Positions 17,532-24,747 of a stretch of 64,000 bases of DNA are shown here, one piece after another. The position numbers and the translations under genes are program-made. The stretch lies in NCBI RefSeq assembly GCF_002904335.1, contig NZ_PPHF01000157.1, positions 1-64,000 of the forward strand, read 5' to 3'. The stretch's first letter is position 1. Each line of letters starts with the position of its first letter. The stretch comes from Amycolatopsis sp. CA-126428. GTDB lineage: Bacteria; Actinomycetota; Actinomycetes; Mycobacteriales; Pseudonocardiaceae. The notes below the pieces were generated by a model. The model had not been told where the DNA came from, did no database searches, and saw only the letters and a list, made by a program, of their open reading frames with translations.

Positions 17532-18785
17532 CTAGGCGGCGCCGGAACCGCTTTTCGCCTCGGTCGGCAGGTCGCGCATGTGCCGCAAGGGCGAGCACAC
17601 CACCCACAACGCCGAGGCGACCTCGCCGGCGACCGCCACCCACATCGCGCCGCGCAGCCCCAGTCCTTCGCCGAGCGCGCCGCCGAGCAGGCCGCCCAGC
17701 GGCAGCGTGCCCCAGACGATGAACCGCACGCTCGCGTTCATCCGGCCGAGCAGCCGGTCCGGGCAGATCGCCTGCCGGTAAGAAACCTGCGCGACGTTGT
17801 AGACGATGATCCCGAACCCGCCGGCGACGAGGCCGAACCCGGCGAGACCCAGCCGCCAGTCCGGCGCGGCGAGCGGGATCAGCAGGTGGCCGGGCCAGGT
17901 GAACAGCGGGACCAGCCAGATCGCGCGCGCCTGGCCGAGCCGCCGGGTGACCGCGGCCGAGCAGAGCGCGCCGAGGATCCCGCCCGCGCCGCCGACCGCC
18001 AGCAGCACGCCGACCGCGGCCGGCGGCAGCCCGACCGTTCGCGTCAGGAACAGCACCTGCACGGCGGCGAACGCGCCGCCGAAGAAGTTGGCCGTCGCCG
18101 TCGTGCCCACGATCGCCCGCAGCGGCTTGTCGGAGAAGACGAACCGCAGGCCTTCGGTGATCTGCGGCAGCAGCCGGGCGCGGCCGTCGCGCTCCGGCGC
18201 CGGTTCCCGCGTGCGGATGCGCAGCAGGCACAGCGCCGACGTCAGGAAGCCGAGGCTGGTGACCAGCACGGTGCTGGCCGCGTTCACCAGCTGGACCAGC
18301 ACGCCGGCGGCGCTCGGCCCGGCGATCTGCGCGGTCGACTGGACGGCCTGCAGCTTCGTGTTGCCTTCCATGAGGTGCGCCCGCCCGACGAGGGAGGGCA
18401 GGTACGACTGGTACGCGATGTCGAAGAACACCGTCGCGATGCCCACGAACAGCACGACGACCAGCAGCTGAACGAGCGTGAGCACCCCGGCCCACCAGCT
18501 GACCGGCACGCTCAGCAGCAGCGCGAAGCGGATGAAGTCGGCGGTGAGCATGACCCGGCGGCGGCGCAGCCGGTCCACCCAGACCCCGGCGGGCAACCCG
18601 ATCAGCAGGAAAGCGAGTGTCTCGGCTGCGGTCAGCAGGCCCATTTGGAACGGTGTCGCGGCCAGCGTGACGGCCGCCAGCAGTGGAACGGCCGTGTTGC
18701 CGACGAACACGCCGAACTGACTGGCCGTGTCGCCGGCGAAGAGCCGTCTGAAGTCGGCGTGGCGGAAGAGTGACCCCCGGTGCAT
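17532..18785 (-). CDS. MFS transporter
   Basis: A 417-residue transporter with about twelve hydrophobic segments. The loop between TM2 and TM3 carries the major-facilitator signature GLPAGVWVDRLRRRRVM. The first residues (MHRGSLFRHADFRRLFAGDTASQFG) match the MFS subgroup related to enterobactin exporter EntS and macrolide exporters. A drug or siderophore export role is possible; the substrate is unknown. ATG 18785 begins just before TM1. The divergent regulator at 18850 and the inverted repeat between them suggest local repression. It ends 9 nt before the valS start. Confidence 0.88.
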   Translation of the reverse strand: MHRGSLFRHADFRRLFAGDTASQFGVFVGNTAVPLLAAVTLAATPFQMGLLTAAETLAFLLIGLPAGVWVDRLRRRRVMLTADFIRFALLLSVPVSWWAGVLTLVQLLVVVLFVGIATVFFDIAYQSYLPSLVGRAHLMEGNTKLQAVQSTAQIAGPSAAGVLVQLVNAASTVLVTSLGFLTSALCLLRIRTREPAPERDGRARLLPQITEGLRFVFSDKPLRAIVGTTATANFFGGAFAAVQVLFLTRTVGLPPAAVGVLLAVGGAGGILGALCSAAVTRRLGQARAIWLVPLFTWPGHLLIPLAAPDWRLGLAGFGLVAGGFGIIVYNVAQVSYRQAICPDRLLGRMNASVRFIVWGTLPLGGLLGGALGEGLGLRGAMWVAVAGEVASALWVVCSPLRHMRDLPTEAKSGSGAA

Positions 18786-18804
18786 GGTCCCCGAGTGTGC
18801 CGTG

Positions 18805-18828
18805 AGTGATTGGAAAGTGTCAATCACT
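18805..18828. promoter_or_regulatory. Inverted repeat operator candidate
   Basis: AGTGATTG (18805-18812) and CAATCACT (18821-18828) form perfect 8-bp arms around 8 bases, between the MFS gene (start 18785) and the divergent regulator (start 18850). A TAGGCT -10-like box at 18837-18842 ends 7 nt before the regulator's GTG, which would make that transcript essentially leaderless. Confidence 0.65.
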
Positions 18829-18849
18829 GTTCGCTCTAGGCTGTACGCC

Positions 18850-19353
18850 GTGCTCCCTGCGAAACGACGTGCCGCGACCGAAGCCGAGGCGGCCGCGCTG
18901 GCCTCCGGAATACGGCTGCGCATCATCCGGTTGACCTTCTCGGAGGCGCTGACGAACAAGGAGCTCGCGCAGCGGCTGGGCCGGGATCCGGCGACGACGC
19001 TGCACCACGTGCGCAAACTCGTCGAGACCGGCTTCCTCGCCGCGCAGCCGCCGCGCCGCGGGGCCCGGGGCGCCCGGGAAATTCCGTATCTTTCGACGGG
19101 GCTTTCGTGGACACTCGACTCATGCGGTGACAAGGGCGTGGAACAGGCGGTTCTCGAGGCCTATCTGGCCGAGATCGCCGAGACCGGATTCGAGGGCGTG
19201 CACCAGTCGCGCCTGGTCGTCCAGGTGGCCCCCGAGGAGCGGGCGGAGCTGGAAACGCGGCTCAACGCCCTGCTCGAGGAGTTCCGCGCGCGCCCCCGCC
19301 GTCCCGGCGCCGAGCGCACCGCGGTCTACCTCGCCACCTATCCCAGCACGTAA
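18850..19353 (+). CDS. ArsR-like winged-helix transcriptional regulator
   Basis: A 167-residue regulator. The N-terminal winged helix covers about residues 10-75 with RLRIIRLTFSEALTNKELAQ, then LGRDPATTLHHVRKLVETGFL, which is the recognition helix and wing. The C-terminal half is a helical region that probably dimerises. The GTG at 18850 is chosen because a -10 element lies immediately before it, and a start further upstream would cover the operator. It is divergent from the MFS transporter and so probably its repressor. No metal-binding cysteines typical of SmtB/ArsR are evident, so the signal is probably organic. Confidence 0.8.
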   Translation: MLPAKRRAATEAEAAALASGIRLRIIRLTFSEALTNKELAQRLGRDPATTLHHVRKLVETGFLAAQPPRRGARGAREIPYLSTGLSWTLDSCGDKGVEQAVLEAYLAEIAETGFEGVHQSRLVVQVAPEERAELETRLNALLEEFRARPRRPGAERTAVYLATYPST

Positions 19354-19395
19354 AAGTTCGGTTCCCGCGGCGAATCGTGGGAACATGGAGGCACG

Positions 19396-20844
19396 ATGAC
19401 AGAACTGACACACACCGAAGACCACGACGACGACCTGTACGACGGCGACCCGTCCACAGGCGAAATGGAGCTCGAGGACCGGGCGTCGCTGCGCCGGGTC
19501 AGGGGACTGTCCACGGAGCTGGACGACGTCACCGAGGTCGAGTACCGGCAACTGCGGCTCGAGCGCGTCGTGCTGGTCGGCGTGTGGACCGAGGGCACGG
19601 CCCTGCAGTCCGAGGCGTCGCTGGCCGAGCTGGCGCGCCTGGCCGAGACGGCGGGCTCGGAGGTCCTCGAGGGCCTCATCCAGCGGCGGACCAAGCCGGA
19701 CCCGGCCACCTACATCGGCTCGGGCAAGGTGCGGGAGCTGCGGGACATCGTCGGCTCCACCGGCGCCGACACCGTGATCTGCGACGGCGAGCTCTCGCCG
19801 GGCCAGCTGCGGCAGCTCGAGGAGAAGGTCAAGGTCAAGGTGATCGACCGGACCGCCCTGATCCTCGACATCTTCGCCCAGCACGCCCGGTCCAAGGAGG
19901 GCAAGGCGCAGGTCGAGCTGGCCCAGCTGCAGTACCTGATCCCGCGGTTGCGCGGGTGGGGTGCGTCGCTGTCCCGGCAGGCCGGTGGCCGGGCCGGTGG
20001 CGCGAACGGCGGCGTGGGCCTGCGCGGTCCCGGTGAGACCAAGCTCGAGACGGACCGGCGGCGGATCAACAAGCGCGTGGCGAAGCTGCGCCGGGAGATC
20101 GCGGCCATGGACACCATCCGCGAGACCAAGCGCGGGCGGCGGCTGGCCAACGAGGTGCCCAGCGTGGCGATCGTCGGCTACACCAACGCCGGCAAGTCGA
20201 GCCTGCTCAACGCGCTGACCGGGGCCGGGGTGCTGGTGGAGGACGCGCTGTTCGCCACCCTCGACCCGACCACCCGGCGCGCGCAGACGCCGGACGGCCG
20301 CGGCTACACGCTGACCGACACCGTCGGGTTCGTGCGGCACCTGCCGCACCAGCTGGTGGACGCGTTCCGCTCGACGCTGGAGGAAGCCGCCGACGCGGAC
20401 CTGCTCGTGCACGTGGTGGACGGGTCCGACCCGGCGCCCGAGGAGCAGGTCAGCGCGGTGCGCGAGGTGCTCGGCGAGATCACCCGCAAGCGCAAGGAGC
20501 CGCTCCCGCCGGAGCTGCTGGTGATCAACAAGACCGACGCGTCCGACGAGGTCAGCCTTGCCCGCCTGCGGCACGCGCTGGCCGGGTCGGTCCAGGTCTC
20601 GGCCCGGACCGGAGCGGGCATCCCGGAGCTCGTCGAGGTGATCGCCGACCGCCTGCCGCGGCCGGAGGTCACGGTCGACGTCCTGGTGCCGTACTCGCGC
20701 GGCGAACTGGTCGCGCGGGCGCACGCGGACGGCGAGGTCCTCGAAGAGGAGCACGCCGAGGACGGCACGCGCCTGCTGGTGCGGGTCCGCCCGGACCTCG
20801 CGGCGGCTTTGCGCGAGTTCGAGACCAACTCGACCAGGGCCTGA
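19396..20844 (+). CDS. hflX: Ribosome-associated GTPase HflX
   Basis: A 482-residue protein with the HflX N-terminal domain (LAELARLAETAGSEVLEGLI, YIGSGKVRELRD), the glycine-rich linker RGPGETKLETDRRRI, and a GTPase domain with G1 GYTNAGKSS, G3 DTVGF and G4 NKTD. HflX splits stalled 70S ribosomes under stress and binds ATP or GTP. The acidic N-terminal extension of about 40 residues is typical of actinobacteria. The downstream gene begins just beyond a strong hairpin. Confidence 0.95.
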   Translation: MTELTHTEDHDDDLYDGDPSTGEMELEDRASLRRVRGLSTELDDVTEVEYRQLRLERVVLVGVWTEGTALQSEASLAELARLAETAGSEVLEGLIQRRTKPDPATYIGSGKVRELRDIVGSTGADTVICDGELSPGQLRQLEEKVKVKVIDRTALILDIFAQHARSKEGKAQVELAQLQYLIPRLRGWGASLSRQAGGRAGGANGGVGLRGPGETKLETDRRRINKRVAKLRREIAAMDTIRETKRGRRLANEVPSVAIVGYTNAGKSSLLNALTGAGVLVEDALFATLDPTTRRAQTPDGRGYTLTDTVGFVRHLPHQLVDAFRSTLEEAADADLLVHVVDGSDPAPEEQVSAVREVLGEITRKRKEPLPPELLVINKTDASDEVSLARLRHALAGSVQVSARTGAGIPELVEVIADRLPRPEVTVDVLVPYSRGELVARAHADGEVLEEEHAEDGTRLLVRVRPDLAAALREFETNSTRA

Positions 20845-20849
20845 CACGT

Positions 20850-20889
20850 CTCCGTAGTGTGCGATCCAGAGGGGTCGCACACTACGGAG
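20850..20889 (+). promoter_or_regulatory. 15-bp perfect hairpin overlapping a ribosome binding site
   Basis: CTCCGTAGTGTGCGA and TCGCACACTACGGAG flank a 10-nt loop. It starts 5 nt after the hflX stop. The 3' arm ends in GGAG, part of the GGAGG Shine-Dalgarno (20886-20890) for GTG 20898. It may act as an hflX terminator (there is no U-tract), an mRNA switch hiding the ribosome site, or a DNA operator. Confidence 0.75.
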
Positions 20890-20897
20890 GTGGCTGG

Positions 20898-21911
20898 GTG
20901 CGCTGGGTGGTCGCGTTTGCGGCGGTTTCGCTGGGTCTGCTGAGCGGGCCCGTCCCGGCTTCCGCGGCTCCGGAGCCGCTGTGCACGATGAAGGACTCCC
21001 GGATCGGCGAGCTGTCCGGCCTGGTCTCCGACGGCAAGCAGTTGTGGGCGATCAACGACGGCGGCAGCAAGGTCCAGGTGTTCGTGCTGGGCCGGGACTG
21101 CAAGGTCCAGAAGGTCCTCACGGAGAAGACCGACCCGTTCGACGTCGAGGACCTGGCCCGCACCCCCGACGGGACGCTGTGGCTGTCGGACACCGGCGAC
21201 AACCAGAAGGGCCGGCTGACCGTCGCCCTCCTGGAGATGAGCCCGCAGGGCAAGGTCACGCTGCACCGGCTCACCTACCCCGACGGCCAGCACGACACCG
21301 AAGCGCTGATCATGGACAAGGCGGGCATGCCGTACCTGATCACCAAGGACGTCCTCGGCGAGGCCCGCGTGTACCGGCCTTCGGGACCGCTGGCGAGCCC
21401 GGGCCCGACCAACCTGGAGAAGGTCGGCACGGTCAAGATCGCCACCACGGACACCCAGGGCGGCCCGGTGGGCTCAATCGGCTCGGTCCTGGTGACGGGC
21501 GGCGCTTCGATGGCCGATGGCAGCGTCATCGCGTTGCGGACCTACACGGACGCGTACGTGTACGCGGCCCCGGACGGCGACGTGCTCGCGGCGCTCCAGC
21601 GCAATCCGGTGCGGATCCCGCTGCCGGGGGAGAAGCAGGGCGAGGCGATCGCGTTCGACCCGGACGGGACGTTGATCTCCGGCAGCGAAGGTGTGGGCCA
21701 GCCCCTCCGCACGGTGCGGGGCGCGGCGGCATCGGCCGCGCAGTCCGTCGCACCGGCGGAGGGGACGACCTCGACCGGCGCCGGCGCCTCAGCCGGCTCG
21801 GCGGAGGACGGGGCCGGGCTCCCCATCCTGCCTGCCGCCGGGATCACGGTCGCGGTGGTCGGTCTCGGCTGGTTCGGCTTCAGCAAGCTGCGCCGCCGGG
21901 CCCGCCGCTGA
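20898..21911 (+). CDS. Secreted, membrane-anchored beta-propeller-like protein
   Basis: A 337-residue protein. The N-terminal signal peptide (VRWVVAFAAVSLGLLSGP, cleavage near ASA) is followed by a soluble domain of repeated strands (LWAINDGGSKVQVFVL, EDLARTPDGTLWLSDTGDN, DTEALIMDKAGMPYLITKD), consistent with a beta-propeller. A Ser/Thr/Ala-rich linker, a C-terminal membrane span (GITVAVVGLGWFGF) and a basic stop-transfer KLRRRARR follow, so the domain is displayed outside. GTG 20898 is preferred to one at 20859 because GGAGG lies 7 nt upstream. Function unknown. Its position between hflX and lexA resembles that of Rv2721c. Confidence 0.8.
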   Translation: MRWVVAFAAVSLGLLSGPVPASAAPEPLCTMKDSRIGELSGLVSDGKQLWAINDGGSKVQVFVLGRDCKVQKVLTEKTDPFDVEDLARTPDGTLWLSDTGDNQKGRLTVALLEMSPQGKVTLHRLTYPDGQHDTEALIMDKAGMPYLITKDVLGEARVYRPSGPLASPGPTNLEKVGTVKIATTDTQGGPVGSIGSVLVTGGASMADGSVIALRTYTDAYVYAAPDGDVLAALQRNPVRIPLPGEKQGEAIAFDPDGTLISGSEGVGQPLRTVRGAAASAAQSVAPAEGTTSTGAGASAGSAEDGAGLPILPAAGITVAVVGLGWFGFSKLRRRARR

Positions 21912-21984
21912 CCTTCGGCTCCCCACGGCCGAAGATCATCCGATCCGGTGAATCTCCCGAGCCGTGCGAAAGCCCGGGCGCTCC

Positions 21985-22710
21985 CTAGAGGCGTCGCAGG
22001 ACCGCGACGACCTTGCCGAGCACCGTGGCGTCGTCACCGGGGATCGGCTCGTACGCCTCGTTGTGCGGCATCAGCCAGATGTGGCCGTTCTTGCGCTTGA
22101 ACGTCTTGACCGTGGCCTCGCCGTCGATCATCGCCGCGACGATCTCGCCGTTGTCCGCCTCCGGCTGCTGGCGGACGACGACCCAGTCGCCGTCGGTGAT
22201 GGCCGCGTCGATCATCGAGTCACCGGTGACCTTCAGCAGGAACAGCTCGCCCTCGCCGACGATCTCCCGCGGCAGCGGGAAGACGTCCTCGATGGCCTGC
22301 TCGGCCAGCACCGGGCCACCGGCGGCGATCCGGCCGACCAGCGGCACGTACGCCGCCTTCGGCATGACCGGCTGCTGGTCCATCTCGATGCCCATGGGGT
22401 TGTCGTCGGTCGCCGACAGGACGCCGACCGCGCGCGGGCGGTTCGCGTCCCGGCGCAGGTAGCCCTTGCGCTGCAGGGCGCGCAGCTGGTGCGAGACCGA
22501 CGACGTCGAGGTCAGCCCGACCGCCTCGCCGATTTCGCGGACGCTCGGCGGGTAGCCGAACCGGCTCACCCACGAGCGGATCACGTCGAGCACCTGCTGC
22601 TGGCGGACGGTGAGGGTCTCGTCCACGTCGTACACCTCGGGCATGGTGTGCACCTTGCCCGAGCCGCCGGGGGACCCACTGGTCCTGCCCGCCTTGTTCT
22701 CCTTCGCCAC
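21985..22710 (-). CDS. lexA: SOS repressor LexA
   Basis: A 241-residue repressor of DNA-damage genes. The winged HTH is at about residues 33-95 (PPSVREIGEAVGLTSTSSVS). The self-cleavage site A130-G131 lies in RIAAGGPVL, and the catalytic dyad is S165 in TGDSMIDAA and K202 in ATVKTFKR. The GTG at 22710 with GGGAGG upstream gives an N-terminal tail slightly longer than in mycobacteria; an ATG 22 codons downstream is an alternative. An SOS box 135 bp upstream (22845) supports autorepression. A LysM protein diverges from the same gap. Confidence 0.97.
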   Translation of the reverse strand: MAKENKAGRTSGSPGGSGKVHTMPEVYDVDETLTVRQQQVLDVIRSWVSRFGYPPSVREIGEAVGLTSTSSVSHQLRALQRKGYLRRDANRPRAVGVLSATDDNPMGIEMDQQPVMPKAAYVPLVGRIAAGGPVLAEQAIEDVFPLPREIVGEGELFLLKVTGDSMIDAAITDGDWVVVRQQPEADNGEIVAAMIDGEATVKTFKRKNGHIWLMPHNEAYEPIPGDDATVLGKVVAVLRRL

Positions 22711-22844
22711 TGCGTCGCCTCCCAGACGTTCGCTGCACGTTTCTGCGCGCCGGCCGCCGCCCGCGGGGTGCGGGCAGCCTCGCCGGGCGGCATCTGCCCG
22801 GCAGATGCCCTGGTCACCGACGTTAGCCCCCGGGCACGGCGATT

Positions 22845-22860
22845 TCAAACATCTGTTCGA
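22845..22860. promoter_or_regulatory. LexA (SOS) box, lexA side
   Basis: TCAAACATCTGTTCGA matches the actinobacterial SOS box TCGAACNNNNGTTCGA at all but one position. It lies in the lexA/LysM divergent gap, nearer lexA. Confidence 0.85.
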
Positions 22861-22924
22861 TCGACACGCCGTGTCCGCTCGATTTTGTCGGTGGCAGGTG
22901 GTAGACCTTCGCACGGGCGTTCGA

Positions 22925-22940
22925 TAGAACGCCTGTTCGA
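22925..22940. promoter_or_regulatory. LexA (SOS) box, LysM side
   Basis: TAGAACGCCTGTTCGA has the GAAC-N4-GTTC core of the SOS box with changes in the left outer bases. It ends 63 bp before the LysM protein start. Confidence 0.75.
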
Positions 22941-23003
22941 CCTTGATCCACGGGCCGCTGCGGCCCGGGAAACGGGCGGACACAGGGTTTCGAGGAGGTT
23001 CGG

Positions 23004-23468
23004 ATGTCCATTCTGGCCGAACGCGGACACGTTCGCCCGGCGACCCCGGTCCCGGCGCCCCTCCGTCCCGTGCGCGTCCTGCGCGGTCGCCGCGGCGAGG
23101 TGCACCGCCCGCCGACGCGCGCACGGGTCGTGGCGGGCCGCCGCCCGGCCGGCGCCCCCTGCGCGGCGCCGCGACGGGTGCCGGTGCGCTGGCCGTGGCT
23201 CGCCGGGCTCGCCGTCGCGAGCTGCCTGGTGGTCACCGGGCTGGGGCTGTTCGCCGGCGGGGCACCGGGTGCCCCGGTGCCCGCGCGGACCGCGACGGTG
23301 TCGGTCGAGCAGGGCGACACGCTGGCGTCGCTGGCCGCGCGGTTCGCGCCGGAGAGCGAGCCGGGCGCGGTGGTCGCCCGGATCAAGGAGCTGAACCGGC
23401 TGGACCAGGCCGTGCTGGTGCCCGGGCTGCCGCTCACGGTCCCGGTCGCCGACGTCCCGGCGCCGTGA
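23004..23468 (+). CDS. SOS-linked LysM membrane protein (Rv2719c/DivS-like)
   Basis: A 154-residue protein. A basic cytoplasmic N-terminus of about 65 residues, one membrane span (WPWLAGLAVASCLVVTGLGLF) and an extracytoplasmic LysM-type module (TVSVEQGDTLASLAARFAP, then LNRLDQAVLVPGLPLTVP). GAGG lies before ATG 23004. The divergent position next to lexA with an SOS box matches Rv2719c in mycobacteria and divS in corynebacteria, which are damage-induced cell-division inhibitors or wall-acting proteins. The cell-division role is inferred from that parallel; only the topology and LysM are seen here. Confidence 0.85.
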   Translation: MSILAERGHVRPATPVPAPLRPVRVLRGRRGEVHRPPTRARVVAGRRPAGAPCAAPRRVPVRWPWLAGLAVASCLVVTGLGLFAGGAPGAPVPARTATVSVEQGDTLASLAARFAPESEPGAVVARIKELNRLDQAVLVPGLPLTVPVADVPAP

Positions 23469-24033
23469 GTCCCCGTGGTCCGGCGGGGCTGAGCGGGTGC
23501 GCCGCCGGGTGGCGGTCGAGGTGATGGCTCCGGTGCCGGTCGCGCGTGACGCCATGGCTGCGGCTATGATGGCCGGTGCCTTCTCGCAGCGTGCGCAGCG
23601 CGCCGGATAAGTGGGTCTTGCGTTGTGATGGCCGGTGCGGGCTCGAAGCGCGGGCAGTGCCCCCGCGGGCGTGCGGAGTCCTGCGCTGTGATGGCCGGTG
23701 CCGGCTCGAAGCGGAGGCAGCGCCCCGAGCGGGCGTGCACTGCGCGAGTCTTCCCATCCTGGTGCCGAGCGCCGCGGGCGTCCGCGGCGAAATCACCCGG
23801 CCCGGTGAAACCTCCGCCCGCCGAAGCCACTCGCCCCGCCGATCCGAAGCCTGCTCGGAGCGTCCTGGCGCGCCACCCGAACAGACCAACCACGCCCCGA
23901 CCAGGGCGAGCACCCCGCGGCCCCCTCGCCACCGCCGTTCCGGCCCCGCCGGACGCGCCGCGCCGGTCTCACCCGGCCGAGGTGGAACCCGGCCGCGTCG
24001 CTTGCGCACGCCCCCTCCTAGTTCTACGCTCGC
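23469..24033. other. Gene-free stretch with degenerate 60-bp direct repeats
   Basis: Copies of TGATGGCCGGTGC recur at 23568, 23627 and 23690 (spacing 59 and 63 bp), and the last two share a longer block continuing into GGCTCGAAGCG. A looser relative, GTGATGGCTCCGGTGCC, starts at 23521. Long open frames cross the region on both strands, but none has a plausible start, domain or conserved residue, so I call no gene. The remaining 23760-24033 is plain high-GC sequence. Confidence 0.6.
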
Positions 24034-24049
24034 CCGCTATATGTAGTAG
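24034..24049. promoter_or_regulatory. NrdR box candidate
   Basis: CCGCTATATGTAGTAG fits the NrdR consensus ACACWATATMTWGTGT at most positions and lies 174 bp before nrdR. A second, weaker box is expected about 31 bp downstream; AACAG/GGTAG-like sequence around 24070-24086 is only a poor match. Confidence 0.6.
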
Positions 24050-24096
24050 TTACACCGCTGTAGTTGGTCCACAGGTTGGGGTAGACTGGGCAGCAG

Positions 24097-24105
24097 TTGT
24101 CCACA
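24097..24105. promoter_or_regulatory. DnaA box
   Basis: TTGTCCACA is an exact match to the actinobacterial DnaA box. ATGTCCACA at 24129-24137 (one mismatch) and TTGGTCCACA at 24064-24073 (one extra base) lie on either side, forming a small cluster in the nrdR leader. Confidence 0.6.
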
Positions 24106-24222
24106 GCTGGTCGGCGTTTACCCACCGGATGTCCACAAAACGATCACCAAGTGCAGGGGTGCATGGTGGCCGCGGGGACGTCGACCGCGGGCGGCCGGCG
24201 AAGAGGGGAAGGTGATCGGCGG

Positions 24223-24717
24223 ATGAGGTGCCCGTTCTGCCGGCATGCGGACTCCCGGGTCGTCGACTCCCGAGAGGTGGATGAAGGCCAGGCGATCCGC
24301 AGGCGGCGCTCGTGCGCGTCGTGCGGACGGCGGTTCACGACGTCGGAGACGATGGTGCTCGCCGTCGTCAAGCGGTCCGGCGTCACCGAGCAGTTCAGCC
24401 GGGACAAGGTGGTGAGCGGCGTCCGCCGCGCCTGCCAGGGCAGGCCGGTCGACGACGACGCGCTGCAGCAGCTCGCGCAGCGCGTGGAGGAGTCGATCCG
24501 CTCCGCCGGGCTGGCGGAGATCCCGAGTCACGAGGTCGGCCTGGCCATCCTGGGCCCGCTGCGTGAGCTCGACGGGGTCGCCTACCTCCGGTTCGCCAGT
24601 GTCTACCGGTCCTTCTCGTCGGTCGAAGACTTCGAGAAGGAGATCGCCGACCTCCGTGAGGCCATGGCGGGTTCTGCTGCCCACGAGGAGAGCGATCAGC
24701 GCGAAGACGGCGACTGA
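24223..24717 (+). CDS. nrdR: Transcriptional repressor NrdR
   Basis: A 164-residue nucleotide-sensing repressor of ribonucleotide reductase genes. The N-terminal zinc ribbon has MRCPFCRHADSRVVDSRE and then RRRSCASCGRRFTTSE, which supply four cysteines. An ATP-cone spans about residues 46-136 (VVKRSGVTEQFSRDKVVSGV). ATG 24223 makes the zinc ribbon start at residue 2, as in all NrdR. nrdJ follows 30 nt later, so this is an nrdR-nrdJ operon. Confidence 0.97.
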   Translation: MRCPFCRHADSRVVDSREVDEGQAIRRRRSCASCGRRFTTSETMVLAVVKRSGVTEQFSRDKVVSGVRRACQGRPVDDDALQQLAQRVEESIRSAGLAEIPSHEVGLAILGPLRELDGVAYLRFASVYRSFSSVEDFEKEIADLREAMAGSAAHEESDQREDGD

Positions 24718-24747
24718 GCCGTCCCGCTGCGGGAGAGGGTTCAACCG

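Noticed and set aside
15270..18773. A 1167-codon open frame opposite valS and the MFS gene
   Set aside because: Shadow frame; valS has complete HIGH and KMSKS motifs on the other strand.
23434..24009. Minus-strand frame containing repeated GHCPRFEPAPAIT
   Set aside because: The repetition reflects the DNA direct repeats. There is no start signal and no conserved residue pattern beyond the repeat, so it is treated as non-coding.
24010..24222. Chromosomal origin of replication
   Set aside because: Only one exact DnaA box and two near matches, and no dnaA, dnaN or gyrB genes nearby. A regulatory role for nrdR-nrdJ is more likely.
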